In this document: one piece after another, positions 1 to 10,869 of the stretch | How positions within the stretch are numbered: position 1 is the first letter of the stretch | Layout: each line of letters opens with the position of its first letter | Origin: Tuctoria greenei | Lineage: Eukaryota; Streptophyta; Magnoliopsida; Poales; Poaceae | Direction of reading: 5' to 3' | Length of the DNA: 64,000 bases | Assembly: GCA_036927565.1 (NCBI GenBank) | Contig: JAYESD010000111.1 | Span: forward strand, 62,001 to 126,000 | Position numbers and translations under genes: made by a program | Notes under the pieces: model-generated | What the model was told of the DNA's origin: nothing | Seen by the model: the letters and a program-made list of their open reading frames with translations, nothing else | Databases searched by the model: none

Positions 1-525
1 AAGCATACTCCTAGTGTGGGCTTGTGGTACCCTAAAGGTTCAAAATTCCACCTCTTGGGATACTCGGATTTGGACTTTGTCGGATGCCGCCTGGATCGCA
101 ATAGTACCTCCGGTGGGTGCCACTTGCTTGGGCGTTCCCTAGTTTCTTGGTCTAGCAAGAAGCAAAATTCCGTCGCCTTGTCCACGGAGGAAGCGGAATA
201 CATAGCGGCTGGTGCATGTTTTGCCAAATTCTTTATATGAAACAAACCCTTTTGGACTTTGGTATTAAACTTGGTTGTGTGCCTCTCCTTTGTGACAATG
301 AAAGTGCGGTTAAGATAGCTAAAAACCCCGTTCAACACTCCCGCACTAAGCACATTGATATTCGCCATCATTTCTTGAGGGACCATGGAGCTAAGGGAGA
401 CATCTCATTGCGAGGTGTTAGGTCCTAAGAAGAATTGGCGGATATCTTCACTAAACCACTTGATGAGAAAACTTTTTCTAGGCTAAGAAGTGAGTTAAAT
501 GTGCTAGATGCATCAAATGTCATGT
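1..525 (+). pseudogene. Copia pol, RNase H C-terminal part
   Basis: The reading frame encodes the end of a Copia polyprotein. It shows the RNase H block with the DxDFxGCRxDRxSTSG pattern, the SWSSKKQNSVALSTEEAEY segment and the downstream CDNESAV and KHIDIRHHFLRD segments. It ends with an ELADIFTKPLDE tail near 430-470 and a stop near 525. The frame changes near 225-235 and there is an in-frame stop at 426-428, so this copy is dead. The start of pol is outside the window. The motifs match the Ty1/Copia RNase H domain, which removes the RNA strand during reverse transcription. Confidence 0.9.
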
Positions 526-1139
526 AAGTTGCCATGATCATGTAAGAATGCATATCATATAGGTCTTGTCTAACTTTCAAAGGATAGGGGTGAGCAAGGG
601 TTAGCTTGGGATGGAGGTTCTTTTGGGTTTCCCCAAGGCTTGGAGAGTGGCTCTCCCTGAAGAAGCCTTTGAAAGGTTCAAATTTGGCAAGATAGATTTA
701 CTTTATGTCTTGCATGATGCTTGCCATATAGACTTGCACTCATATTTAAATTTCTTGCATTATAAATTGTTTGGCATTGCATACGGTAGATTGTCACAAA
801 GGGGAACCCACCTCATGATAAAGTGACTTGTTTGAAATGCAATATCTCAACTCATATGAGGTGGAAAGAAAAAAATGTTAGGTACGTTAATGCCTAAAGG
901 AACATGCTCTAAAGAGATAGAAGTCTTCATACTCTAGCTCACAAAGCATGGGCCTTACATTTTATTTGGATAATTTCCTTCCCATTTTCTTCGGTGTTCT
1001 ATTTGCTTTAGGCTTAGCCAAGTTATTGGCATATTAGCTTTTTGAGGGGTGAGGGGTTGCCCAAAAAGTCCTAAGACATGTGTTTCTTATTGCTTGTTTG
1101 TTTGGTCAAAGGACACATATGGGATGTTGTTGTTTTGTA
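526..1139 (+). other. Spacer between pol and env-like region
   Basis: About 600 bases between the end of pol and the motif cluster that precedes the env-like ORF. Only short frames occur and none resembles a known family. It is AT-rich and has no tandem repeat that I can see. It is probably untranslated internal sequence of the SIRE element. Confidence 0.5.
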
Positions 1140-1460
1140 GTCATCGGATTATCCGATGCTTAGGTCAGACCATCATCGGATCAGTTGGTGTTCAAAAGCC
1201 AAGGGTCGGTTCAGTCAGTATCTCAAATCATCCGATGAGTTCATTCTGAAAAACATCGGTCGATCTGATGTTCACTCTTCTGGAACTGTGCTGAATTCCA
1301 CCGATGATATTCCCTTCCACGTCGGACCATCCGATGTCAATGGTACCTTTTTGAATACTCTTATTGTGCCATTCGACCGATGCTTCTAACGTTCAATGTT
1401 GGTCCATCCAGTGTTAAAGTTTCAGCTAGGGTTTGGGACCCACTATTTAAACGGCGCTTC
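1140..1460 (+). promoter_or_regulatory. Internal promoter-like region before env-like ORF
   Basis: A cluster of ATCCGATG and CATCGGTC motifs (around 1141-1160, 1171-1182, 1228-1238, 1254-1270, 1300-1308, 1325-1338 and 1375-1384) is followed by a TATA-like TATTTAAA at 1444-1451. The 3' LTR of the same element has the same design: CCGGATCATCCGATG and CATCGGTC motifs at 4715-5090, then CTATAAATA at 5143-5151. I infer a separate promoter for the downstream env-like ORF. Nothing here proves transcription. Confidence 0.4.
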
Positions 1461-1463
1461 GCC

Positions 1464-1765
1464 TTAGTCATTTCTCTCTCCCCGATCCTGACTCATCTGC
1501 CGCCGATCCTCTCGCCCAAGCGCCACCACCACCGACTGCCGCCGCCGCCGCTGCCCTCTGGCCGCAGCTGCCACCCTCAGCCGCCGTCGCACCACCTCAG
1601 CCGCGCTACCGCCGCCATCCGCAGCACCACCGCCGCCGCATCCTCTAGCGCCGCCGCCGCTCTCCACCGCAGTCGCCCGTGCACCACCGCCGACGCCCCC
1701 AGCAGCCACACCACCATTGGCACCATCTCTCTCCCCCAAACGGTTGTGTCTCTTTGCCGTTAGGG
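1464..1765 (+). other. GC-rich CCG/CCA-repeat leader
   Basis: A low-complexity stretch of CCGCCG and CCACCG units after the TATA-like box and before the env-like ORF. It can be read as a proline/alanine/serine-rich frame on either strand, as expected from composition alone. I treat it as a leader and not as a gene. Confidence 0.45.
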
Positions 1766-1823
1766 TTCTCGGTCGCGTCGATCATCGTGTTTCGCGTGCT
1801 TGACATTGTCGCACCTCCTCGTA

Positions 1824-3989
1824 ATGGCTCGTGACAAGAAGAACAAGGGCAAGGCCATTGCGGAGCCGACCGCGAAGAAGCAGAAGCTCTCCAAGGAGGA
1901 GAAAAAGGCATTGATGGCCGCTCGCGCTGCCGAGGAGCGAGAGCGTGGCCGAGGAGGATCTTTGAGGATCCGCGAGGCTCGTCCGAGGCAGCCTCCCGTG
2001 ATCGATGAGTCTGAGGCCGAAGAAGAGCCGGAAGAGCCACTCGTCCACCGGCGCTCAGCCCGGACCCGTGGGGGTCTTCCCGCGGCAGCACCACATCCGA
2101 GACCGACGGCTGCCGATCGTCGTGAGGACACGGAGGCCCAGAGAGCCATCTACGAGATGGACACCACTGTCCGTGTTGGTGAAGGTGTCCGGTTAACTGA
2201 TTACAGGAAGATGAAGGACAAGCATCTCTGAAGACTCAGATGGAATATCTTGCTTGAGGAGAGGTACCCGCAGCCCAGAGAGGCTCTGGTGGACAGTTGT
2301 TTCTGTACCGTGACACAGGCGTCCTTCTACGAGACCTACAGACGCCGCAGCCACAAGATATTCTAGCACAACTTTCTGGACTGGGATCAGCTCGCCCTGG
2401 CTGTAGAGACAGAGATACGGCCCTACATTGAGAGGTACAGAGGGTTGGTCCAGCTGATGTCCTATGAGAGGAGTGCTTATGTGGAGGATTGGGTCCGCGT
2501 GTTCTACGCTACCCTCTACGTCTCTGAGGGCCGCAGGTCGATTGACTTCATGTTCATGGGACAGCACCATCACCTGACAAGATAGATGCTTGCACAGCTG
2601 CTGGGAGTGGACCTGCACGACACTTGCGTGCATGAGAGGGTGTATGGTCAGGCAGACCCACCGAGGAGGCCGCTCACTGGAGGAGTGGCACCACCACTGG
2701 AGGAGATTCGCTCTTTGTTTGGACCGACCTTCTCTCCATACCAGCCGAGGGTACCGGCATTGCTGACTCCAGCTGCGCGCACAGTGCACCTTGCCTTGCG
2801 CCGCACTCTCTTGCTGTGGTCAGGTTACTTAGAGGGGTTCACCAGCCTGCAGCAGACCCTCCTGTTCTACATCATGAACGGGATGGAGTTCGATATTGTG
2901 GACGTCCTCATATGCGAGATGGAGGATGTGATCTCCGACGGAGTGGGCATGATGAGGCAGCTTGTGTTTGGACATTGGATTAGCTACCTGCTCTCCATGA
3001 TGGTTCCTGAGGGGTCTGCGGTGCGTGACAGCTACACTGACGAGAGTGTGACACGGTTCAGTCACTACCGTGCCCTAGCTCCTGGAGACCGCCGCCTTGG
3101 CCGTCCAGTCGAGCGTCAGGTTCGTGCTCGGCTTTCTGAGGAGGACTGGTCTGATCTGGAGAAGGAGGATGAGAGGCTGGCCGAGGCAGAGGCTCAGGGT
3201 AAGGACCTGCAGCATATATGGTCTGAGAGCGACACTGATGATAGCGTTGAGGAGTACTTTCCACCTCCTCCCTCACCCAGGCAGCACGACGCGGAGGCTG
3301 GAGGCTCTACAGTGCCACCCCCTACTCCACCTCCCGTCACAGAGGCACAGGTCTCTCAGCCGTCTGAGCTCACTTCACTCCTACAGCAGATGGTTGAGCA
3401 GCAGCGCTTGGACAGGCTTGCAGCTGAGCAGGCCCGAGCGGAGCAGGCAGCACGACTTCTGGAGCTCCAGCAGCAGCAGCAGCAGGAGATGCAGCACCAG
3501 ATCGCCCGTGAGAGGCGTGAGGACACTGACCGGCTGACTGGGCTGATCGACCAGATGCACCAGCGCTCCCTCGACCAGCAGCAGCAGACGCAGCAGGCGA
3601 TGATGGGAATCCTGGGGTTGATCACCAACCTCTACACCCAGACTGGGATTGCCCTCCCGTCGCAGCTGCCAAGCGTTGCTCCACCATCGTCTGTCCTTGC
3701 TCCAGCTGCCGCTCCAGTGCCGACCACGCCGATCCCTTCGTTCAGCATGTCTCCACTGCTGGCTCCCGGCGCACCGATTCACTCTCCCCTGCCGGCCACG
3801 ACGTTGTTCCAGCAGATGCTAGCATCCATCGTCAGTGCCCCTGTTCCAGCAGCTCCTACACAGCAGGCATCGACGACGGCTCCTACGGCTCCGACAGCTC
3901 CTTCCACCTCTACTCCAAGCAGCAACTCCGATGACAGCACTCCCGACGGTGACCAGTTCGTCATCGCGCCTAGTACTCAGGGTCCTTAG
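1824..3989 (+). pseudogene. Env-like third ORF of SIRE element (Transposase_32-like)
   Basis: One reading frame runs from the ATG at 1824 to the TAG at 3987-3989, interrupted only by three in-frame stops: TGA 2229-2231, TAG 2364-2366 and TAG 2583-2585. The N-terminus is basic and lysine-rich, starting MARDKKNKGK. An acidic stretch and then a globular part (about 2200-3060) follow; the latter has the pattern VRVFYATLYV...DFMFMGQ...LAQLLGV seen in the 'putative plant transposon protein' family. Next come a glutamine-rich coiled-coil segment (about 3360-3620) and a Pro/Ser/Thr-rich tail. Similar ORFs sit between pol and the 3' LTR in SIRE-type elements and are called env-like; their function is not established. 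The upstream ATG at 1800 is less likely because the family-like basic start is at 1824. Confidence 0.7.
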
Positions 3990-4020
3990 GCACTTGGATC
4001 CCTTTTTGGTGTCTTGATGC

Positions 4021-4377
4021 CAAAGGGGGAGAAGAGTTAGAGGAGAGTCAGGGGGAGGATAGCTTAGCCTCAGGGGGAGCGTCCTAGCTATAGGGGGAGT
4101 TTATCTTTATGAGTTATCTTTTGTAATTCGATGTTTTTTGCTACTCATTTGGTGTTTATTGAGTACTGGTGTGTTTGCTACTCATTTGCTACTTATTGAT
4201 CATTAATGAACTTGTCACTTATTCCCACATTCGAGTTATTGATTGATTTTGAGCCCTCAAATTTTAAGTGTGATAATATTGTATTCATTGCATATCCTCT
4301 TAAGTTTCGTACTATCAAATTCATTACTATTGTGCTTAAATTGTTGTGTTGTCATCAATCACCAAAAAGGGGGAGAT
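4021..4377 (+). repeat. Series of polypurine tracts before 3' LTR
   Basis: Five AGGGGGAG-type tracts occur at about 4023-4032, 4050-4057, 4072-4079, 4091-4099 and 4366-4377. The last touches the LTR and is the likely plus-strand primer. Multiple polypurine tracts are typical of SIRE-type elements. Confidence 0.75.
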
Positions 4378-5782
4378 TGAAAGCATCTAGGCCCCCATGA
4401 GGTTTGGTTTCGGTGATTAATGACAACCATTGGACTTTACTAATGAATTTGTGGATGCAAGGTCTCTCATAATCACTCAATCAAATGAAATCAATATGTC
4501 ATTGGAGACCCATATACAATCACTTTATGAGATCAAATCAATGATATGAAGACAAGAAGTGAAAGCTCTTATGTCAAAGTCATTCAACCACAATTGATGA
4601 CACTTAATGCTTGACAACCATTAGAAGTACATTTCCAACAAAAGTCTAAGAGGTCAATCGAGCAAGACACAAAAGAATCACTTAGAAACAACTCGAAGCA
4701 AACAAAATCAACTCACCGGATCAACCGATGATTTCTGAGAACAACACATCGATCGAGTTGGTTCAGTAGAAGAAGAAGACCTCAGAACAAAGCACTCACC
4801 GGATCATCCGATGTTAAGGGCTCAGCTACATCGGTCCATTAGTACAGTTTGTAATATCCTTGGACCAAGTGTAGCACCGGATCATCCGATGTACAGAAAT
4901 ATACACATCGGTCAATCACTCCAGTAAGCATCAAGTTTGAGCCAATTCTGGAGGAAGAGCCACCGGATCATCTGATGAGAAGACAAGTGCAACATCGGTC
5001 TAACAACGGTCATATCTGACACAATGACGTCAGCTAAAGTAAACTTGACCAATGATTACTAAAGGGGAGACATCGGATCATCCGGTGTTCGCAGAAAAGT
5101 TCTGTCAGCCTACTTTTCCAATGGCTATTTCGTGGAGGCTGGCTATAAATACCCCCTAAACTGGTCATTTCGACAAGTCTTCATCACCAGACATTCTCAA
5201 CACATCCACAAGCGTTCAAGACCGAGAGCCATCACTTCTACATCATTCCGACCACCTACAAATAGGCTAGAACTACTTAGAGAGAGAGCTTGTGTGCCCC
5301 CATTCTGGGTGAGTGGAATCTCTAGGATAGTGAGAGCCTCAAGGGAGTGCCCCTTGGTGTTTGTAACTGTAAGAGACTTTCGGAGCTTGCCAAGGCGTTT
5401 GTGGAAGCCTGGAGGGTCGAAGTTGTACAAGGCTTGAGCTCCACCTTGCCGAGGTTGGCAAACGGAGAAGAGTAGTGGAGATCCCTCGTCTCGGTGACTT
5501 GGGTGTGGCTATACCCTTTGGTGGGTGCCACAACGTGGATGTAGGAAGATCTTGACGATCTTTCCGAACCACGGGATAAATCCTTGTGTCTCCTCGGGAG
5601 TTTGCATCCTCTTCCTCTCCCTTACATTTATGCATTTTATATTCCGCGAAGTTGCTATTTACTTCAATGCATAGATTGTTTGCGTAGGGAATTGGGCTTT
5701 TAGGGATTAAGTTTTATTGCTTAGATTTTTTAATAGAAGCCCAATTCACCCCCCCCCCCCTCTTGGGCATTCGATCCTTACA
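4378..5782 (+). repeat. 3' LTR of SIRE-type element
   Basis: It begins with TG right after the polypurine tract and ends in CA at 5782 (about 1405 bp). It contains the GGATCATCC motif array, a TATA box at 5143-5151 and, near the end, a C-rich tract at 5749-5760. The partner LTR is outside the window, so age cannot be judged. Confidence 0.85.
4715..5095 (+). repeat. Array of CGGATCATCCG motifs in the U3 region
   Basis: Copies of CACCGGATCATCCGATG or close variants occur near 4715, 4798, 4876, 4961 and 5073, alternating with CATCGGTC-type half motifs roughly every 40-50 bases. The array stops just before the TATA box at 5143. Each full motif is an inverted repeat of CGGA and TCCG with a 3-base spacer. 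Confidence 0.8.
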
Positions 5783-5991
5783 CTACTCCCCTTCTTCTTT
5801 TCGTACTCGATCTTCTTCTTCGCCTTTGGGGAGAGTGCCTTCTTCCTTAGGAGTGCCTTGAGTTCAAGTATCTCTTCGTCATTGTCCTCGCAATCTTGGA
5901 AGGCATCGAGAAGCTTCTCTAGCTTTTGAGTTCTTTCTTCATCACCCTTCTCGTTGTTGAGGTTCTTGTGTATATCCTTAACGTCTGACAT
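5783..5991 (-). pseudogene. SIRE gag N-terminal fragment
   Basis: The minus-strand frame starts MSDVKDIHKNLNNEK and continues through a charged, lysine/glutamate-rich segment ending KKALSPKAKKK. It is clearly homologous to the gag start at 61989-62216, which shares the KLEKLLDA and ELKALLRKKALSP segments. The frame is cut by the LTR end of the left element at 5782/5783, leaving only about 70 codons. It lies just after the primer site, as expected for gag. Confidence 0.85.
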
Positions 5992-6028
5992 CTTCTCTTC
6001 GAGCGGTGGGTCTCTTTTGAAGAGTCTT

Positions 6029-6040
6029 GCTCTGATACCA
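6029..6040 (-). other. Primer binding site (initiator Met tRNA)
   Basis: The minus strand reads TGGTATCAGAGC, the standard primer site complementary to the 3' end of initiator methionine tRNA. It lies six bases inside the LTR end at 6047. Confidence 0.9.
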
Positions 6041-6046
6041 ATTGAA

Positions 6047-6932
6047 TGTAGCCTAAAGGGGGGTGAATAGGCTTTTTGACCTTTTGTCGGATCCTGAAAC
6101 ACTTAACAAATTGATCAAATACAGAGAGATCAGACTAGTTCGATACTGTGCGGACTAGTCCGATATTCACGAACTAGAAAGATCAAGTTTAATCGATAAT
6201 TTCACTTCTAGTACCATATGTAGCGGAAAGTAAATAGCAACATGGATGTATTAGAACAGTGAAACCGTGTCTGACAAGGATCAACTTTAATTCCAATGTT
6301 TTAACGTGAGTTACACAAGATTATGTAAACCCTAGAATGTGGTGAACAATGAAACAAAAGTGCACAAGATACAATTTTATCCCGTGGTTTGATTCCCATG
6401 AAGGAAACCTAAATCCACGTTGAGGAGTCCACGGAGGACTGGGTCTTCACCAACCCTACCCTCGTCGAATTGCCACGGAGGCCGATTCTCTTTCACTAAC
6501 CACAAAGAGGAAAATAACTGTGTTCAAGGGGCCTTATCACAAGTTGAGGGCTCTCCAAGTTTTACAATGAAGAACACCACCAAACACACTCCAAAGACAT
6601 GCAATAACCAACAAGAGTGTGCGAGAGATTCAAACCCAAGAGCTCAAGATTGTGTGGAACAAGTCTCTCCTTTTGATCAATGCTAATCCTCAAATATTAG
6701 ATCTTTCTAGGGTTAGAATGTGTGGAGAGGTGTGTTTGTAGTGCTCTTGGGAGGTGTGACGATGCAGGGGTTCGAGAGATATGGTTGTAGGGCTATACAT
6801 CTCTATTTATGCTAGGTTTTCCAAAAGTTACCATTAGAGTTTGCGATGTCCGATCTAGTCTGTGGTGGACTCCGGACTAGTCTGGTGTGCGGCGTGTGGG
6901 AAACCCTAAGTGTTCTGAGATATCGGACTTGT
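6047..6932 (-). repeat. SIRE (minus) 5' LTR, 3' half
   Basis: The LTR end nearest the primer site, interrupted at 6932/6933 by a younger Copia insertion. It includes the start of a GGACTAGTCC-type motif array near 6855-6930 and, on the minus strand, an AT-rich TATA-like CATAAATAG near 6810. It matches the plus-strand SIRE LTR piece at 61436-61933. Confidence 0.85.
6928..6932. repeat. Target-site duplication CTTGT (left copy)
   Basis: CTTGT at 6928-6932 is repeated at 16758-16762, exactly flanking the complete Copia element. Confidence 0.95.
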
Positions 6933-8523
6933 TGTAAGACCTATGTGTGCTGAATACATTGGCTTGTAGTGAATACACTTGCTTTGACGATAAAAGTTTT
7001 GAATATCACCAAAAAACCTTTTTATCAAGGTCCTACTCTAGCTCCGGCATGTCTTTTGATAGCTCCGACATGTTTTTGTTAGCTCCGGCTCAAGGTCCGG
7101 GTTGCTCTGGCAAGGTCCGGAACTTGACCGCAGTGCTTCTGCTTTTCATTTGCAATGTTTCGTACTTGCTTTACATCCCTGAAAAGATTTCTTAGTGTTC
7201 ATTTGCTAAGTCTTTGGTACGTTTTTGGTTGACATGAATGATATCGTGTTACTGTGGTTTTGCAACATGCTTATGTGAGGTTCTCACGTAAGGTGTTGTG
7301 TTCGGAATTAACTTGAGTCAAGTCGAGGACTTGGGCTCGTATGGGTTGGTTGTTTATTCACGTGCAGGTGTTGCTTGAGTTCAAGACACGGCTGGTGACG
7401 GGATCCATTGGACTAGTCTCAGGGAGGAAATGAGGTTTCAACAACCAAATTCAGGAGGAATTGTGGTTGAGCTGATCAGGAGGTTGCGCAGCATGATTGA
7501 ATCAAGAATAATGCATGTGAAGATATCATGGACGTCATTGGAAGATGTTTGCACGTGTGCAAGGAGTGCATGGACGTGGCTACATGGTTCCGAGACGTGA
7601 TGAAGAGATGTGTACGTAAAGGTTTGGTCAGAAAGGTCCAACCGACTAGGTTATGGACTCAGACTGCGGCTGAGTCGGGTTTGACTCAAATATGGAAAGT
7701 TTTGAGTTGGTTATGATATGATTTCGTGTGGGTTACGAATTTGAGTTGTTTAGGAATGTGGGATACGTTCCTAAGGTGTTTGGAAGTCTTAAGATTGCTT
7801 CTATCTGCGTATAGAAGAATCCTAAGCAGTTATGGAAAGGTATGATTCGTGAACAGAGTAGGATTAGGTTCCTGATTTGAGTTGAGTTGGCTTTCGAGCT
7901 GGTTATATAAACAAGGGAGCCCAGAGCTCATGGTGAACGACTTTGGGGCTGTTTCTCTTGTGTTCTATTGAATAAAATTCGTAGTTTGAAGGAACTTTTG
8001 TGCCTTGTTCGTCCGACTTGTTCTACACAAGTTTTACTCGTCGAGTTTCTGGACAGCACTACCTTTTGTAGGTGGTTTTATCATAAATAGAGTTTTATAG
8101 ATCCAATTGACGTGATTCTTTTTGTGTTGTCTTCAAAACTTGATTATCTATCATATGTCAAAATTTCACGGTCATTGGATTTGTGGTCTATGATCTACAC
8201 GAGTTTCTTTGCAGCATTCCAGAACTGTTTTTTTCTCAGGTAGACAGATTGACCTTTGTTTGATCTTTCGATCATAACTTGAGTTTTTCTTGACGGATTT
8301 GAGTGATTCTTGTTGTGTTGTCTTCATGAATTGATTTTCTCTGATATCTATCACTTTTATCATGGTGAAACACGTTTATATTAGTCTCACACACGATTTC
8401 TTTAACATATCATTTTTTTTGCCAAAGGGGTTGGGGTTTAATTGTTTCCGCTGCGTAAGATTTTTTAAATCTACCATTCACCCCCCGCCTCTGGTAGCTT
8501 TTCACGTGCTCTTCGATCCTACA
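6933..8523 (+). repeat. 5' LTR of complete Copia element
   Basis: Starts TGTAAGACC and ends GATCCTACA. A TATA box (TTATATAAAC) lies at 7903-7911; the equivalent in the 3' LTR is degraded. Confidence 0.93.
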
Positions 8524-8525
8524 AT

Positions 8526-8537
8526 TGGTATCAGAGC
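8526..8537 (+). other. Primer binding site (initiator Met tRNA)
   Basis: TGGTATCAGAGC two bases after the 5' LTR end. Confidence 0.95.
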
Positions 8538-8585
8538 CACGATGCTCTAATCTTTGTGATTTGCATGTGTTTTTGACTAATCATC

Positions 8586-10705
8586 ATGGAGAAGGACTCC
8601 GCCAAACCTTGTGTGTTTGCTGGTATTAATTTTCAGGTTTGGAAGGCACGCATGGAGGCTTTCATCCAGGCACAAGGCTTTGCAATATGGAAGAAGGTAT
8701 ACAAGCCTTACGAAGTGCCATCAAACAATCAAGTTACAGCTACAAATATGCGAGATGTCGACAACAACAACAAGGCTCGGAACTTGATCATACAAGGATT
8801 AACACAAAGCGACTTCGACCGTGTTGCACACCTCCAATCTGCATACGATGTGTGGAAAGCACTTTGTGACTACCACGAAGGATCCAACACAATCAAAGAG
8901 GTAAGGCAAGACATGTTCAAGAAAGAATACATGCGCTTCGAGATGCAACCTGGTGAGTCTATTGATGACCTTTTTGCCCGCTTTAATAAGATTCTCAGCA
9001 ACTTGCGTAGTGTCAATGTTAATTTTTCAGATGCTGAAAATGCTAGGCAATTGCTAAGTGCATTAGATATGTCAATTTGGGAGATGAAAGTCACATCTAT
9101 TCATGAATCTACTATCATGAGTTCACTTACTTTAGATGTGATATATTCCAAGTTAAAAACTAATGAAATTGACATAATCTCACGTAAGAACCCCAACAAG
9201 TCTATTGCTTTTGTTTCTCAACATGACATGCCTAGTTCCTGTCAAACATCATCTTGTGGTACACTTGCTTTGCTGTCCACTGTAACCCTTGAACAAATTG
9301 AGGAGTTTCCATAGGAGGAGCTAGTGCTCATCTCTACCCAGTTCTCAAAAGCATTGCAAAATGTGAGAACTAGAAGGAGAGGAAGCTCCGGACCTCAACG
9401 ATGCTTTGAATGCGGTAAGACAGGACATTTTCATTCAGATTGCCCTAACCTTTCAGGTCCTACTTCCCGGGATGAAAAGAAAACAAGGACGAAGCACTCC
9501 TCTGCAAAAGATACGAAGAAAAAGAAGGGTTTTACAGGACGTCAATTGGTGAGCAGTTTTATCTCAGCACTCCAGGAACTTGGCTCAAGCGACGTGGACA
9601 TTGGAAGTGATGAAGATGAAGATGATTTGGCAAACTTGTGCTTCATGGCAGGCAAGTCAAGATCAAGTATGGAGGAGGCAGAACACAATAGCGACAATGA
9701 AGAGGTATGTCCTACTTGCGAAGAAATGTGTGATGCTATTTCTCGTGCCACTGTTATTGTTAAGAAAAAAGGACAAAAAGTTTAGGGATAATGCTGTTAA
9801 AATTGAGTCACTAGAATCTGAAATTAATCGTTTGAAATCCTTAATTCCTAGTGATGATTCTTGTTCCTCATGTGACTTAATGTATGAACAATTGTCCTCC
9901 CTAAGAAGTGCACATACCTCCACACTTGGTAAACTTGAACTTGAAATTGAAAAGAACAAAAAGCTTGCTGCACTTAATATTGGAAACTTAAAAGATGCTT
10001 CTTGTTCTACAATTGATTTGCATTGTTCTAGTTGTGATGATCTTGATAAGAAACTGCAAGATGCTATGAATGAAATCTCTATATTGAACAATGCTTTACA
10101 TTGTCATAAAGTTAAATATTGTTCCAATTGCAAATGAAAAGGAAAAACTTCATGTGAAAATTGCCTTGATCTGTCCAATAAACTTGATAACATGCATAAG
10201 ACATTTGATCGGTTTTGTAATGGGAATAAGAACCTAAACTTGTTGCTGAATTCATCCAAGTCTTGCAATGATAAAACTGGTTTAGGTTTTTATTCTCATG
10301 CTCATGCTAAGGCACATCCACCTGAAATTGTAAAGTCATTAGGAAGTGGTTTGATTCGAATAGTTCCTAAACAAAAAGAAGTGGTTTTCAAATCTGCAGG
10401 AGTATTGTCTCATTCAGTTTCAAATAAAAATGTTGTTTGCTCATCTAGACATGAACACAAAGTTAAATTTCATTGTACCTACTGTGGTAGAGATGGTTAT
10501 GTCATAGATTTTTGTTATAGACTAGCTAAACAACAGAAAAGGGAAAGAATGGTTGCTAGATCTCATAAATTTCATGCAAAATTTGCTGCACATATTGAAC
10601 CGAATGTACAACCTGATGTTTTGAGTAAAAAACATCAAAGTTTACCTCCGTACCTTCTGTTTTTGCCTCCGGAGCTACTGATTTTTGTGCTACACAAGTA
10701 ACACC
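8586..10705 (+). pseudogene. Copia gag, broken
   Basis: The gag frame opens at 8586 (MEKDSAKPCVFAG...). It has a UBN2/DUF4219-type capsid domain over about 8600-9190 (segments WKARMEAFI, YDVWKALCDYHEG and FDRVAHLQS). A CCHC zinc knuckle (CFECGKTGHFHSDC) lies near 9401-9445. Next come an acidic stretch (9590-9640) and a long cysteine-containing coiled-coil-like region with repeated SCDDL/CSSCDL segments (about 9780-10200). A stop at 9312-9314, a frame change near 9770 and a stop at 10135-10137 show it is inactive. Gag would form the virus-like particle in the cytoplasm. Confidence 0.85.
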
Positions 10706-10869
10706 ATATAGGTCAGTAGTTAAGAATAAAAAATCTCAAACTTTGACTCATAAACCTGCTGTTTTGTCTCAGCTTTTGCGTGTTTTTCCTGCTGCACGTC
10801 GCGTGACTCAGTACTGGATTCCAAAATGCCTTTTGACTAACCCCAGTATTGAGTCATCGACGTATTGTG

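Larger units (their letters stand above)
1..5782 (+). mobile_element. SIRE-type Copia retrotransposon, 3' portion
   Basis: This is the 3' part of a large Copia element: the RNase H end, a long env-like region, several polypurine tracts and a 3' LTR. The 5' part lies before base 1. The SIRE/Maximus assignment rests on the extra ORF after pol, the repeated AGGGGGAG tracts and the 1.4-kb LTR. The LTR ends in CA at 5782 and is followed at once by the gag of a minus-strand SIRE element, so this copy landed inside that gene. The right-hand target duplication is expected at 5783-5787 (CTACT); its partner is outside the window. Confidence 0.85.

Noticed and set aside
1380..1763. ORF of 127 codons and an antisense 91-codon ORF in the GC-rich leader
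   Set aside because: They are products of CCG/CCA repeats, which stay open in several frames. No conserved domain.
5717..5929. Short plus-strand ORF with hydrophobic residues spanning 5782/5783
   Set aside because: It crosses the boundary between two elements and is the shadow of the minus-strand SIRE gag.
8526..8537. TGGTATCAGAGC sequences as possible tRNA gene pieces
   Set aside because: Each lies directly after an LTR end and is only the primer binding site; no cloverleaf can be formed around them.
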